Assembly (NCBI GenBank): GCA_020086605.1
Contig: JACBWW010000007.1
Location: 25,003,100 to 25,067,099 of the forward strand
Direction of reading: 5' to 3'
From: Lanius collurio
Lineage: Eukaryota; Chordata; Aves; Passeriformes; Laniidae
DNA length: 64,000 bases
This document shows, in pieces, positions 50,701 through 63,323 of the stretch (position 1 is the stretch's first letter; each line of letters begins with the position of its first letter). The notes below the pieces were generated by a model, which had not been told where the DNA came from, made no database searches, and was given only the letters and a program-made list of their open reading frames with translations. Made by a program: the position numbers and the translations under genes.

Positions 50701-53160
50701 GAACACAGGTTTAAGAGCAAGAATCAGTTACCAAGAAGATAAGCACTATTGCACTATTGCAATACTGCAAAATCCATCGAATCTGGAAAGCAAACAGGAG
50801 TCCTGGAACAGCAGCACCAGTGTAGAGCACAGTCTGTCTGCCCACCAGGCATGGGGAGAAGTGTTTGTCTTGCTGCTTGTCCAGCAGCTGTCCCACTTTT
50901 TAACCCAGCTTAAAATGACCCCAGCAGAAAAGGTGGCCATTTTTTTGCAGGTGAATGAATTAATCAGCCCACATAAGATCAAATTGAGCTCCCACATCTT
51001 GGTCAGCCCCAAGATGTCTGGATTGTGTTGATAAAGACAAGAGTGTGAAGGAGGGGAATGGAGACTTCCCCCTCCCATTTGGTACGTTCAGGTCGCAGAC
51101 TGGCTCAGCTACTTATGTCATAGCAGCCTCAGTTCTCAATCCAATTAAACAGAGGCAATCAAGATAGTTTTCAATTTTATCAGGAGTGAAAACCCCTGAA
51201 CACTCAGAACTCGTAAGAAATTTTTATAAGTACATCTGATGCTATGTCTAATCCTTCTCATTGATTTATCTACAGAAATGTATGCAAGGTCATTCCCATT
51301 AATGTCTATGGAAAATCATCTGTCCTAGCACAGGGCTGTCATGGAAATGTTCATGTACAAGAATCAGCTGTTATGCAGCTGATGATCTCTTTGTGGAAAA
51401 CCCCATTTTGTCTTTCTAAACAAAGTTGTTCTCATCAAATTTGGGAAATAATTTGTGCTGAAATCAATGTCCAAGGTTTAATTCTAGAGCTGGTTCCTGA
51501 AAGATTAGCTGCCTGCCACCCTGGAAGGATGCTCCCTACCGGAAGAGGTAGCTAGGTTGATCCCTTCCATGCCTCTTTTGCCAATTAGCTTTGAAGATGA
51601 GTTGGAGCAGATGCTGCACCACTGCGTGTTCTCTCTGGAGGTTCCATCACTTTCTTCTTCCTGGGATGGCTGAGGAACCTGCTGCTGCTGCTGCAGAGAC
51701 GGGTCTCTGTGGGCAGAGGAGTGTTCTGCAGCGTGGTGTCTCAGAGGAATGTCCTACCTGGCAGGCCCTTTTATAGGAGGCATGTTTGCATTTCCTCATC
51801 TGCTCTGTAGGTGAAGATTAAACCTGTCCGGTCTGTTCCAACAACTAATTTTTCATCAGAAACAACCTGGCTGGAAAAAGAATGGCTTTGTCTGAAGTTG
51901 AATGAAATATTTTCCTCATCTCACAGACAAGAAAGGGAAAAAAAATGCTCAAAAAATTGAGCTGAGATGGACTACATTATTTTTCCTCTCAATTTTTCGG
52001 TTCAACTGCCACACTGAAAAATCAATTATTTTCATAGCTCTACATCAGTCATTCCTATTTATAAAAATTCTCGTCATACAATCAGAGAACAGATTTTCCC
52101 TGCTGTTACATTGACTTTAGCTTCCAGGGAAGCCAGTGTAGATGAATTCTTTGGGAGAAATAAGTCCCTGGAGTAGACAGCCTGACACTCCCCTGTCATG
52201 AATAACAAACAGCAAGTGTTAGAACAATTAGTCACAGTGAACAGTTTATGTGAAATAACCACCAATTGAAATTTCCTTGCTTAAAAGAATTCAGAAATGT
52301 AACCAGCTCCACATGCTATGACCCATTGAAATGACTTCTTGGGCTTTGGCCACAGACAAGGGGGTGTGCTGGTCTAATTTTACTGGGTTTTATATGATGC
52401 AACCCCCATACTGCGGATAGGGTTGTCTGATTATGCTGGTATAGTTCACTCACCTATGAAAAAACTGCATTAATCTATACACTTTAGACAACTTAAAACT
52501 GATGTGAGATTGGATTTTATTTCCTGCACAGCCTTAAAGTGAATCAAAGTCAACAAATACTACATTGTCTATAGCAGCTCCTTTCAGGCCAGTACCACAT
52601 AAATCCTGTCATTTCCATTGAAATAGTATTGTCTCCCTAGAGTTTAGATAATCCCTGGAAGTGCATTTACCCACCTGCAACAGTGGCAGATCTCAATGTT
52701 TTGTAGAGCCTCTGGTTAGCCTTGCTGGCCTTGCAATGATGGCAGCAAACAGAACAGACAGCTACGCCCCTCTGGGCTCTCGGAACACTGCAGCAGCTGG
52801 GACTGGTGGTCACTCTGAACCAAGGACAGGGCTGCTGCCTGCCAGTGACAGTTTATAGGCCAAGTACCAAGGCCTGGGGCCATCACTGAGGCTGTTTCCA
52901 AGTATGGCACAGCAGTCATTGGATGTGTCATTGTGTTCAGAGTAGTATCACCACAAGAAGAGTCCTCTCAAATTCAACACTCCCTCAGGACCACATTTGT
53001 GCTAGCTTATAGCCAAGTGGAAACTGGACCTAAAATCTTATGTGGTTGGTCCATTGTACTTGTGTTGGCTTTCCATTTGTACTAATCCAGGAGAAGAGGC
53101 TTAGACTGCAGTCTAAGAATGGGTTATATTCCATTATTTTCTACTCTTCTATTTACAATC
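47712..53160. other. Non-coding DNA, no recognised gene
   Basis: Unique-looking sequence. The plus-strand frame at 50489-51031 (180 codons) and the minus-strand frame at 48200-48643 (147 codons) are long for this composition but contain no recognisable domain, signal peptide or family motif. A run of 16 T lies at 48764-48779. A short (GCT)n run is at about 51680-51695. Near 50746-50756 the octamer CACTATTG is repeated twice. Confidence 0.55.
48764..48779. repeat. Poly-T run (16 T)
   Basis: Sixteen consecutive T, equivalent to poly-A on the minus strand. No retroposon body was recognised on its right side, where a minus-strand insertion would lie, so it is called simple sequence. Confidence 0.8.
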
Positions 53161-53246
53161 AAGAAAAACAAAATGAAACAAACAAATTTAAAAAGTCAAA
53201 GAAAAAGAAAAAAAAAAAAAAACAAAAACAAACAAACAAAAAAAAC
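53161..53246. repeat. A-rich low-complexity tract with (CAAA)n
   Basis: About 85 bp dominated by A, with a run of 14 or more A, then three to four CAAA units, then a run of eight A before CCCCC. The Lys/Asn/Gln-rich frames across it are artefacts. Confidence 0.9.
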
Positions 53247-56133
53247 CCCCACACAAAACAGTATAACAGAAAAAACCTCACAAAAATCTCCATTAAGTCA
53301 AAGAAGGACTGATTGATATGGACTTTTGCAGCCATTCATACTTTTAAAAATCACCTGCTCACTTTATACTGGTTTACCAAACTCAGAAGGCAGTCCTCAT
53401 CTTCTGCAGTACATTTGAACTGAGATCTTCATCACAGATATCTTTGCATCGTGGGTAGGAAATTAACTACAGCCATCAAATGATTTATTTTGTTGGAAAT
53501 AGCATGCTCAGAAAGCATTATACTGGTTGCTTGTGTCAGTCACTGCCCAGAGGCTTCAATTAGTGCTATGGAGGTTACCTGCTGACCTTTCATTTTTCCC
53601 TACACAAGGATTTCCAGTCTGACTGATGAAGCCACATGTCAGTATAATTTCACCAGCATCTGTGAGAGGGTGCCTGCTGCCACCTCCACCTTACATTAGT
53701 CTCCTTTGATCTGTGACTGAAGCATGTCACACCATCAAGCCAGAAAAAAACATCCATTTTCTTCTTTGATCTGCGTCCTCCTGAGCTGATGAGGAGAATA
53801 AGTCTGCATTTTATAACACTACAGCCAAATCCCTTGTGTGCCATGGGCCTTTCGTTCAATAGGGCTTGAGTCATGGGAATTGCAGCTCACCTACACTGGT
53901 ACAGCCCCACCAAGTTCTGGAATAAGACAAATAACTAATTGAACATGCAGCTGCAATACTGCAGTCCATCTCACATAAAAAGATCAAATGAATTGACAAA
54001 TTCAACTCAATAGGATAAAGATCAGTCTGTCTTAAATACTCCCTATACCTTCACTTGTACAGTCATGGTAGGTAGCAGCAGTTGTTGGGGTCTCATCAGA
54101 GATAGCATCTTGGTTTTATCCTTTATAATTTATCTACTACATTTGCCTTGACCAGGTTTTTGGGGTTTTGTTTTATTTTTTTTAATTAAGATGTCAGTTT
54201 GGATGTCAGGTGATCTCAGATGGCATGGATCAGATTTGAAAGGCTGCTTAGACTGGTTTCCATTTAGCATTGCAAGATTAAGTAGCTTTCGATGGGATAT
54301 AGAAGATGACATATCTAAGAAATTATGAAAATGGGTCTCAGTTTTCAAAATCACTCAGGTCATGCAATGTTTTCATGATTTGTGGCTATAAGAGTGTTTG
54401 GAAATGAGGCCTTGATTTTGCTTTAGATTAATATAGCATTCATCAAAAAGGGACCCTAGTCTATGATTGCTCTTGCTATGATACAGTTGAATAAAATGCC
54501 AGGCTGTATGAGGAAAGTTTTAAAATTTAAACCTTAAAGATTCCATTTTGTAAGTAAATAAAGACTAAAATTGAACACAGCAATATTTTTTAATCTTGAG
54601 TTCTTAACACTAATATTTCAAATTTCTTTCTGATGCTTGGCATTAACAGCCCTGCTTTGCAGTGATATGGTTGAGGTTCATGATGTGACTGAGGGGGTTC
54701 AAGAGGAGAACTACACCTAACTGTGAGCTCTGAGGGCACCTGGGTGAAATAACCATTTCTACTTCTCCTTGGGTTTTCATCTTTGTGAGTTTACCTAATA
54801 CATCTCTCTTTCTAAGCTGTTCTCTGACCAGTTTCAAAATAGCCAGAGCAAATGCATAGCCTATAAATTCAGTGGTATTCTGCCTCATCCTTCCACTTAA
54901 AAACACCTTTCCAAGAGTGCCTTATAGTGCCTCTTGCAAAACACCCAATGTGTTGTTTCAGCTAAGCCAGTTCCTATTATTCAATCTTGTCAGTTTGAAA
55001 ATCAGTTCTCTATCCATGACTGGCATTTCTGCATCTAAGGGGTGTTGTAAAAATCTCTTTGAAATGGTAACCCTAAGCTGGGGTCTTTTCATAGCTTCAA
55101 AGGCATGTTCCAAGCCAAATTCCTTTGAAATATTTAATTTGAATAATAAACTACTCAAGTACCAGCATATTCAGGTTGTTATCAGTTAGCTCTGACCAGT
55201 AGAAACTTTGAAGTGTTAATTATGGAGCTGGACAAAGCTGCAGACTTTACTGGTTCTGCAGGAAGCAAGAATTAACCCTTTTACACCTTGCTGAGGAGAG
55301 AAAATTTTAATGGACGACTCAGGAAAATCTTGGGCATTATTCCCAAGACCCAAAGTGCTCCCAGAGATGTGGCAGGAAAAGTTTAAATCCACCCATTTTC
55401 ATTGTTTATTTCCAAAGAAACATTAGTTACAGTCCTTGACTACATTGTAGACAAATTGTGTTTAAGTAATGTCCTGCACATTGATCTTCTTGTTCAGTCT
55501 GTGCAGCACAAGCAGGAGGATGAGGATGGTATTTAGGAGACTCACACACCAAAATATGTTTGAATTTGCACCACTGGCTTGATGCAGTATTTCGGTGGGA
55601 CCTGTCCTTCAGAAGACTCCTACCTCCAGGTCATCATGCCTCCTTTTTGGGCACCCCTCGTGGTTTCCCCTGTTGCAGTTTTCAAGGCGCTCTAGATGAG
55701 AACAGGTAGGAGCAACTGGGCCCTTCCAGAGAGCAAAGCAGAAAAATAAAACCCACTCATGATCCTTAGAGCAGCCCTTGCTGTGTCCCCTTACTGTGCA
55801 GCTGCTGGGGCTGGGATGGGATGTATGCATGGGGCAGGTACTGCTGCTGGTGCTCAGAGACAGAAAAATGTGAGTTGTGCTCTTGCTATTGGGAGCTGGG
55901 CCAGTCACACTTCTGTGGCAGAGCCACTGCGGCTTGTGTCACTCTGTGGCTGTCTCTATTGCTCTGTTTCCCCTCCTCTCTGAGGACCTGCCCGAGGCAG
56001 CCGTGTATGCAATTGTCTGCTCTCCCCCGTGGTCACCTTGCACGCCCTTATCGCAGCAGAGCCCCACCACTCTCTAAGATGTCACCATACTGAAGTTTTA
56101 ATCCTTTTGGTGGCACTACACACCATTACTCAC
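53247..56133. other. Non-coding DNA, no recognised gene
   Basis: Unique-looking sequence. On the minus strand two neighbouring frames (54643-54906 and 54958-55158) have plausible-looking amino-acid composition but are separated by stops and match nothing I know. 55600-56080 is GC-richer and carries overlapping plus-strand frames in several phases, which indicates composition and not coding. Confidence 0.55.
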
Positions 56134-56323
56134 CTGATCTTACCAGGATGAAAAAAACTTTGTGAGGAGTGTTGTTCAGAGAAAAAGCTGGCCTTCCTGT
56201 TCCGTACCTCAAAGCAGTATCATTTGGCTGCAGTGACCTGATGGCATCTTTGTCCACACCAGGCTTTTTTAGGATAATCTGAAGGGTTGTCCCTTGTCCT
56301 GGTACCTTGTACACCCAGTACAT
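56134..56323 (-). other. Possible isolated exon-like open segment
   Basis: On the minus strand an open frame of 63 codons begins right after an acceptor-like site (pyrimidine-containing stretch ending TTACACTAG, then TAG) and ends at a strong donor-like CAG/GTGAGT (donor bases at 56128-56133). Two stop codons lie immediately before the first ATG in the same frame, consistent with an intron boundary but also with chance. The peptide is hydrophilic and mixed (for example KKPGVDKDAIRSLQPNDTAL), unlike the low-complexity frames nearby. I do not recognise the protein and found no partner exon in the window. Confidence 0.15.
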
Positions 56324-56983
56324 CTACTAGTGTAAGTAACAGGGAGTGCTCCACAGAGAGAGCACCCACATCTTTGTTACAGATTTGCTCCACAGACTCA
56401 AAACCACTGTTTGAACAACAGAGCAGTCAGAAATCGGGCATAGCCTGCTGTTGTCTTTCACAACACTGCTATTTTTTTCTCATTAAACCACCGATTTTTT
56501 GCACTTGAGATTAAAATCAGTTTAGCCCCAAATGATCCGGGCTTGGAGTTCTCAGCATGCATTGTCACTTTGCAGCTGCCAGTTTAACATGGTCATCTGG
56601 CCATAAGGGGAAATCTCTTATTTCTTGCAGGGAACAGTGTAGTCTCTGCACTCCTCCAGTGTTTTTTCAAAGGAATGAAAACACCATTATTTGCCTTTCT
56701 CCTCTCTCTGTAACACCACCTGACAGGATGTAGAGTTAGCATTTCATGACTCAAGTGACCTCTATATTCCCATTACCCATGGCTCTGTCTTAGGGGATTT
56801 GCAGAGCTGTGCTTGTATCTAAAAGTGGTTTCTAAATCCTTGAACAGTTCTAGTGAGGATTAATGGGAATGTCATTTTCCAGCAATTATCCAGAAATCAA
56901 AATTTACCATTCAACAAAGGGCTACTACAAGGACCAGATATTCCTAAAAATGCAAAAATAAACTCTTAGTTTCTAATCAGGAG
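56324..56983. other. Non-coding DNA, no recognised gene
   Basis: Unique-looking sequence with only short frames. No repeat or RNA gene seen. Confidence 0.6.
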
Positions 56984-57010
56984 TTAAAAATTAAAAAAAA
57001 AATAAAAAAA
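56984..57010. repeat. A-rich low-complexity tract
   Basis: Runs of A interrupted by single or paired T, about 27 bp. Confidence 0.8.
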
Positions 57011-59990
57011 TGCAGATTTAATACTTGTCTACTAGGTGTCCAAAGACTTTTAAGTATTACTTTGGAAAAATGCACACTCCGTTTATTTGAGGAAACCAGA
57101 AGAAACAACTTTTGCTGCATTCCACATCCAATTTCAAATGCTCACAGCTTGTTAGGGCACACATTTTAGTGCAAGCAGCTGAAAAGATGTGGTCCTGGAA
57201 ATGGCCCTGTGTAACCATGAAGGCTGAATAAGGAGAGCCCTGAGTGGCTGCCAGGGTAGGGAATGGAGTGACAGGAGCTGGGATGAGGGCAGCTCCAGCC
57301 AGACTGTGGGCAGGCAGAGGCAGGGGCAAAGGGCACTGCTGGCAAAAGTCAGTTCCTGTTTCCAAAAGCTGAGAGCTGGGGAAAGGCAAACCATCTGGCC
57401 CCATGCCACAGCCACAAAAATCCCTTCCTTCCTGCTTGAATTCAAAGGAATAAACACAGCTTCACAATTCACAGTGCTGTGCTGTTAAACCCAGTGTGCT
57501 TTTGTACTCGTATTGATGTTTGTTGTATCTGCTGGAATCCAGTGAACTTACTTTTTCCTTCCTTGTATGACCTTTTGTTACTTCTGCTCTCAAAACACAT
57601 CCAATGTCAGGTATGGCTTGGTTTCAATCATCCTTCTGGGCAATGGAGAGAGTTCAAAAAACTGCAGTGAGGTTTGGATGCCATCATGCAGCATGCAGAG
57701 AAGAATACCTGGCAAAGAGTGTATATGAGTCCAGGGCAGAGCCAAAGGGAGAATGCTGAAGCCAGGAGAGCCAGAGACCTGTCTTTGATTTTGGAGGTGC
57801 AGAATCACATGTGAAACTCCACTGGGAGAGTGAGCCATTGGTTCCCTGCTGCAGTGAAGTGCCACTGTGGAAGTAGAGATCCCTGTTAGTCCCTCTGGTC
57901 AAAGTGAGTTACCCTCAGCAGCAGGGTGTCTCCAAACTGCAGCTCGAAGGCACTTCTATCCCTCTCTCAGCTGCATTACCTGACATACCTCTGGGACAGA
58001 GATTAATTTGTGTCTCCTGACAGGGAAGGAATGTGCTAATAGCCCCTAAAAGACTTCAGTATCCAGGTTTGTTTTCCTCTCCACATAAACACCTCCAGCT
58101 TTTGGATTATACCTCATCATAGTACATGAGATGAAAGGGTTACTACAAACAACATGTGAAAAAAGATAATGCTTCTTTAGACTGGCTTTGTTCATCAATA
58201 AAACAGGCTGTGATACTGGCACCTGGAGAAACAGCAAAATCATTGTGAAAGGGAATAATGCTGTGTAAACTCACTAAAATGAATTTCCAGGGCTCTCAAC
58301 ACAGAAATGCAATAAATTTACAAAACCCCAGCAGCAAAGGTACCCCAGCAACCCAAGAGTAACATCTCACCTGACTCCAGTAGAAAATTTTTCTACCTGA
58401 GCTCAAATCAACTCATATAATAATATTGCAGCTTTGTTGTAGCATTGCTCCTGGGAGACAGAGCTCATGTCTTTTATTACTCATCTCATGTTGTCACAAA
58501 TGTTTTAGTAACAACTTACTTGTGCTCTAATTAGGGAAAAAAATCCAAGACTTCAGAGCAGACTTGTCTCAAAGTGCAGACTACAATGTGTGGTGATTCA
58601 CAAGACCTGAAGGCCTAACAAAGCCAATAAATCAGAGCTCACAAACCAGCTTTGTGCTGACATGATTTATCTTCCAGGGCTGACCTGCTTGGATATGATT
58701 TTATAATGAAGGCAGAGATGTGAACAGTAGACTAAAAGAAGCCATTCACAGTGATGTATCTGAGACTAAGTATTTATTTTACTATAACCCCAGGCCCAGT
58801 CTCTGAGATAAATCTAAAATGTACTATTATTACAGCAGTAGGTGACTGGGTCAGATGAAGCAAGGACTCTAGATTTGTCATAAAGGACTTCTTCCCCTTC
58901 TCCTTCCCAGGCATTATCTCTGGTAGTTAAATATTCTTAGAAGAAAAGTCTTACAGACACATCTGCAATGGCTGGAGACAATGGCTACTCAGACTGAAAG
59001 ACACACCAGGCCCTGAAGTAGCTCACCATGGAGTTCCTGTCAACATCCACCATCGACATCAGTAGGGAATACTGTACATGCAATTTTTAGCACAAATGTG
59101 TTCACATTATTCAAAAGCTGTCTAGCTGTTCTTGCAATTCAGGAGCCACTGACAACACAATTCTGAGTGATATAAAAATGGTGAACCACCCCCAATATGG
59201 TCATTGTTAGGAAAGTATTGCACATCGTCCTTTTTGAGGGAAATGAGATGTTGTTTTTCAGAAAGGTGTATTTTCTCTGTAACAAGTGTTTGTTTCTTTG
59301 TTTTATTCTGCTTCAAATTCATTCCAAAAAAACTTTACTTATGTTGTAGGAATTTCATCTGCTACTGATAAGAATATGAGCATCTTGAAAAGCTTAAAAT
59401 AAAGGATAGTTTTAAAAGTGGGGCATGTAGAAGGGGATTAATTTCTTTCGTTAGTGAAGGTAGCTCTAAAACTCCAGAAACATAGCAGCCTGAAACTCTG
59501 GTGGACTTTCAGTTCCTTGTTTCCTCTTCTCAGAAACAGAAAAAGAGATAATGTTTCATAATTGAATTCAGAAAAACATAACTTTTGTCCAAAGATGCAT
59601 TACTTTTTTATTTGTGGCATATGAAGTATTTATTCTTTAAAAGAAAGGGGCAGCAACTCTAAATGCATAGGTTCTAAAAACTGTGATCATTTTTTTTGCA
59701 CTGAGATGCAGATATTTCTGCTACGGCACTATGTGTGAAATCTATACTGTACAGAGAGATGAAAGATTACCCATGTCACCCAAAAATGCATTTCACTGGC
59801 ATCCTAGAAACTCTGTGCTACTTGTAGAAATGAACGTCATAAATAGCTTTTGAGCATCAGACAAGCACTGACTGTCAGAGCACTCAGATACATTTCAGTA
59901 GTCTTTGCTCAAGTGTGCTCAGACATCAAACTGTTCATGCAAGGAAATGCCTGTTTACTGCAAAGCTCCCAATTGTTTCACATTGAAGTT

Positions 59991-60030
59991 TAGCTAGTAT
60001 AGAGCATAGCTAGCATAGTCTAGTTAGTAT
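59991..60030. repeat. Imperfect TAGCTAGTATAG cluster
   Basis: Short units such as TAGCTAGTATAG, TAGCTAGCATAG and TAGTTAGTAT follow one another with small spacers, as in a decayed minisatellite of about 3 units. Weak but visible. Confidence 0.6.
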
Positions 60031-63000
60031 TTATATGGAAATGCTTTTTAAACAGTTTTACAAATGCATAAAATAATAAATGTAGTTAATCAGTGAGGTT
60101 ATATTCATCTCTGCTTTAGCCTCTAAGGTTCAGAAAGTGAACAAGCAGCCATGCTAAAGAGCCCTCTTCAAGGGCATTAAAAACATTGCTGTGATTAATG
60201 CTTTGGGAGTAATTAAGAATTAAAGGAAAACCTTAAAACACATTTAAATTGTTTGCTTTCTACACAGTGCTAACAGGAAACTTGCATCCTCAAAGAATTT
60301 TGTTTTTTTCAGATGTGCTTAGTCAATCTGTATGTAGCTCTTTACTTTTAATTGGTGACAGAAGTCTAGTAATACAATTTCTCTACACTGACTGGATGAA
60401 TAAATATCCACATGGGTAAACTTCAAATCCAGCATCTGTGGTTATTTATAAAGGCAAATTACAATGTCACCATATTTACCCTGACTGTAAAATATGCAAG
60501 CACAGCTGCCAAAAATACCTTTACAAATTCAAACAATTATTTGAAAGGTTTTTTCTTCCTTTGGCTGTAGTTAGGTAAAACTGGATCATAAGACAGATTT
60601 TACATACAGCCTTGAGATATTCTACAGACTGTGTTCAGACCCTGGACTCTCTGGCTGGACTATCTGTAATTGGGTTCCAGCCTAAGTGATAAACTACAGT
60701 AAAGAATCAAACTACTTATGCTGCCATCATGGTTAGTTTAAAGAACATTTCAATGTCAAACTAGTGAGGCTGTTACCCTGAGTAGAAGGCAATGCATTTT
60801 CACCAAAGAGGTAATCAGAATCACAGTGAAAAGTGATCTTCATTAGGGAAATGTAACACTGTCTTTCTTTGACACCTGCTCTGGAATCAGGAAATTCCAG
60901 AAGGTTTTACTTTCCAGTGAATGAAGACAAATGCTCTTTGATATCCTGTGAGTCTAATGGTAAAATGGTTCAAAGGGCAGGATTATCAGACAGAGAGAAT
61001 TGTCTCAAGAAGTGAACAATACAAAACATGAGGGAAAAGGGATGAAAATGAATATTTGCAAACAGATGTTTAGACACTGTCTGTGTGAGCACTTCTGCCA
61101 GGTGCATGAGGTGCAGCTACTCCAGGTTTTCTCTCTGTGAGCAGATGAGTTCTGTGCTACAGCAGTGGTGACTGGAGCCACACAGATGGGCTCCACTTGC
61201 CTGCTGGGGTGTGTGCCACACGCGCCTCATGCTGCGGGTGCACCGGACAGGGTGAGTGCAGACACGCCTAATGTCTTTTACACAGAGAGTGCCATGTGCC
61301 CTGGGCAAATTGGTCTCATTTGGTGCATGAGATGTGATGTCAGGGATGACAGGCACCCAAAAATATGGGGAGTTACTATATAATGCAATATGCAGAGTGT
61401 CAGAGCTGGTTGGGATTAAACATTTGTAGAAACACTAACCACAGAGAGCCCCAAAATGAAAAATACTACCTGATACACCAGAGCTACTCAAAGAAACTTT
61501 CATTTTCTCTCCTCAGAACCATTGCTACTTTGTCTCTTGGGAAGTATGCACTGTAGCTAGAAAGTCCAGAAAAAGATTGCAAGTCAAAAATGGTTTTCAC
61601 AAAGACAATTTGCAGAAAACAAAGAATAATTATAATAAGTGATTGCAATAGGAGAGACAGTTTTATTTTCAAAGCTGCTGTCCTATATCTTGTCCCATAA
61701 TGCAATGGCTATCAATTGCATATGGAGGAGGAGATGGGGGAAGTGAAGTAATAAAGTATTAAATTTTTATGATATTCTAAAAATTTCTGTCAGTTTTTCA
61801 GTTTGTTTTATAAAAGACTGGGATAATTTCAAGTGACAAAAGGCTATATCCTAAATTAGAACTGATACTTTGCAGGAAACATATACAACAGAAAGTAAAT
61901 AACTCGAACAACAACAAAAAAGATACTGTCTCTGAAGTCCTTGTGCCATAGTGGTTGCTGCAAACACTGAGTAAACAGTAGCCAAGAATAGTCTGATCAC
62001 ACAGCAGAACATCCCACTTTCTTTAATGATCCTTCATTGAAACTACTTTTTGAATTAGTCAATATTTCATATGTAAGGGAAATACAATTGGAAAAGCCAA
62101 CTAAAGAATAGTTGAAAGTAGTGTAAAATCCATCATCGTTTTGTGTGCTATTTTAAATAACTACAATTTTGCAACAACTAACTTTCCATCTCCTCCCTCT
62201 CAGCATTTGTCTCCTGCTTGCTACTGAGGCCCCAGTTTTTCACTGAGCTCTATGCTTTGAGAAATTTGTGCCTGACTGAGCTCTCAGTGTTTAACATACT
62301 AGGATTAAAATATTTCTGATGTACAAAATGAACCACAGTCAACAGTCTGACCAGCGTGTCTCAATGAAAAATTGAAAGATTGATTAACTTACTTTCAAGT
62401 AAGAAACATGGAGAAAATTTTAAATTATAAAAATATGTACATTTAACATTTAAAATAAACCCCACAGTTGAATCTAATCGGTAAAGCAGTTTAGCTAACT
62501 TGCATGGAAATAACCAGAGGAAATGTCTCAGGTAATTTCAGTCTTCTCTCTTGTACATACTCCAGCTTCTAGAGGTTTTGGTATCTCAAAGCCTTAGACA
62601 ATACTATTTGACTTCTCTCTTGACTTCAGGCTTAAAAACATCTCTGAAAGATTCATCCATGCCTATTCCCATTTGTACAGCAAAGAGCAGCATGAAACCT
62701 CAGTCATCTGCTCACAGACATTCATTGCTGTGGTGGAAGCAGAAGAGGGAGTGAAAGAAATGCCACTTCTTTAAAGGAATGGGGGTTGGGTGGGCTCACA
62801 GCTGCCTGATCAACAGCTGCAAGTGCAATGCAGCTCCATATGGACTGGCACACACGGCTCAAGTGGCAAGGATGGATCTTGCTCTGGCTGCATTATTTTG
62901 CTGGACATGTTGATACGGAGTCTTCATTAACCAGTGACTGATTAATGGTACCTAATTAAAGCAAGGGACAGCAGGAAGAATGGAGGAATTAGGTATCACA

Positions 63001-63309
63001 CAGCATCCTGTCACGCTGCTTGCCTTGAATGTGCGTTGGTCAGGGTGATAGTCAACACAATTCCAGGAATTAACTCTTCCAGCTGATGCTATTGTTTCTG
63101 ACTGAGAGCTCCCATGTCACAAGGTTTAATTCAATCTATACCATTATTTAGTCAGCAACAACAGATGTTCATTCAGATATCTTGGCAGAAGAAGATGGCT
63201 CCTCTTAACACCACAGCTTGGATGTCACCCCAGGAGAGTCATTCCACTGTCATCATCTGGTCCTCAGCACCCCTTCACATCTAAGGCTCTGCTTATACAC
63301 ACTTTATTC

Positions 63310-63323
63310 TGTGTGTGTGTGTG
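63310..63323. repeat. Short (TG)n microsatellite
   Basis: About seven TG units without interruption. Short simple repeat. Confidence 0.85.

Noticed and set aside
54643..55158. Two neighbouring minus-strand frames as a broken gene
   Set aside because: The peptides look plausible but match no known family, and the interval between them contains stops without splice sites.
61165..61383. Small CpG cluster with GTGAGT donor as a first exon or promoter
   Set aside because: The CpG-rich part is only about 40 bp, far below CpG-island size, and no frame or acceptor supports an exon.
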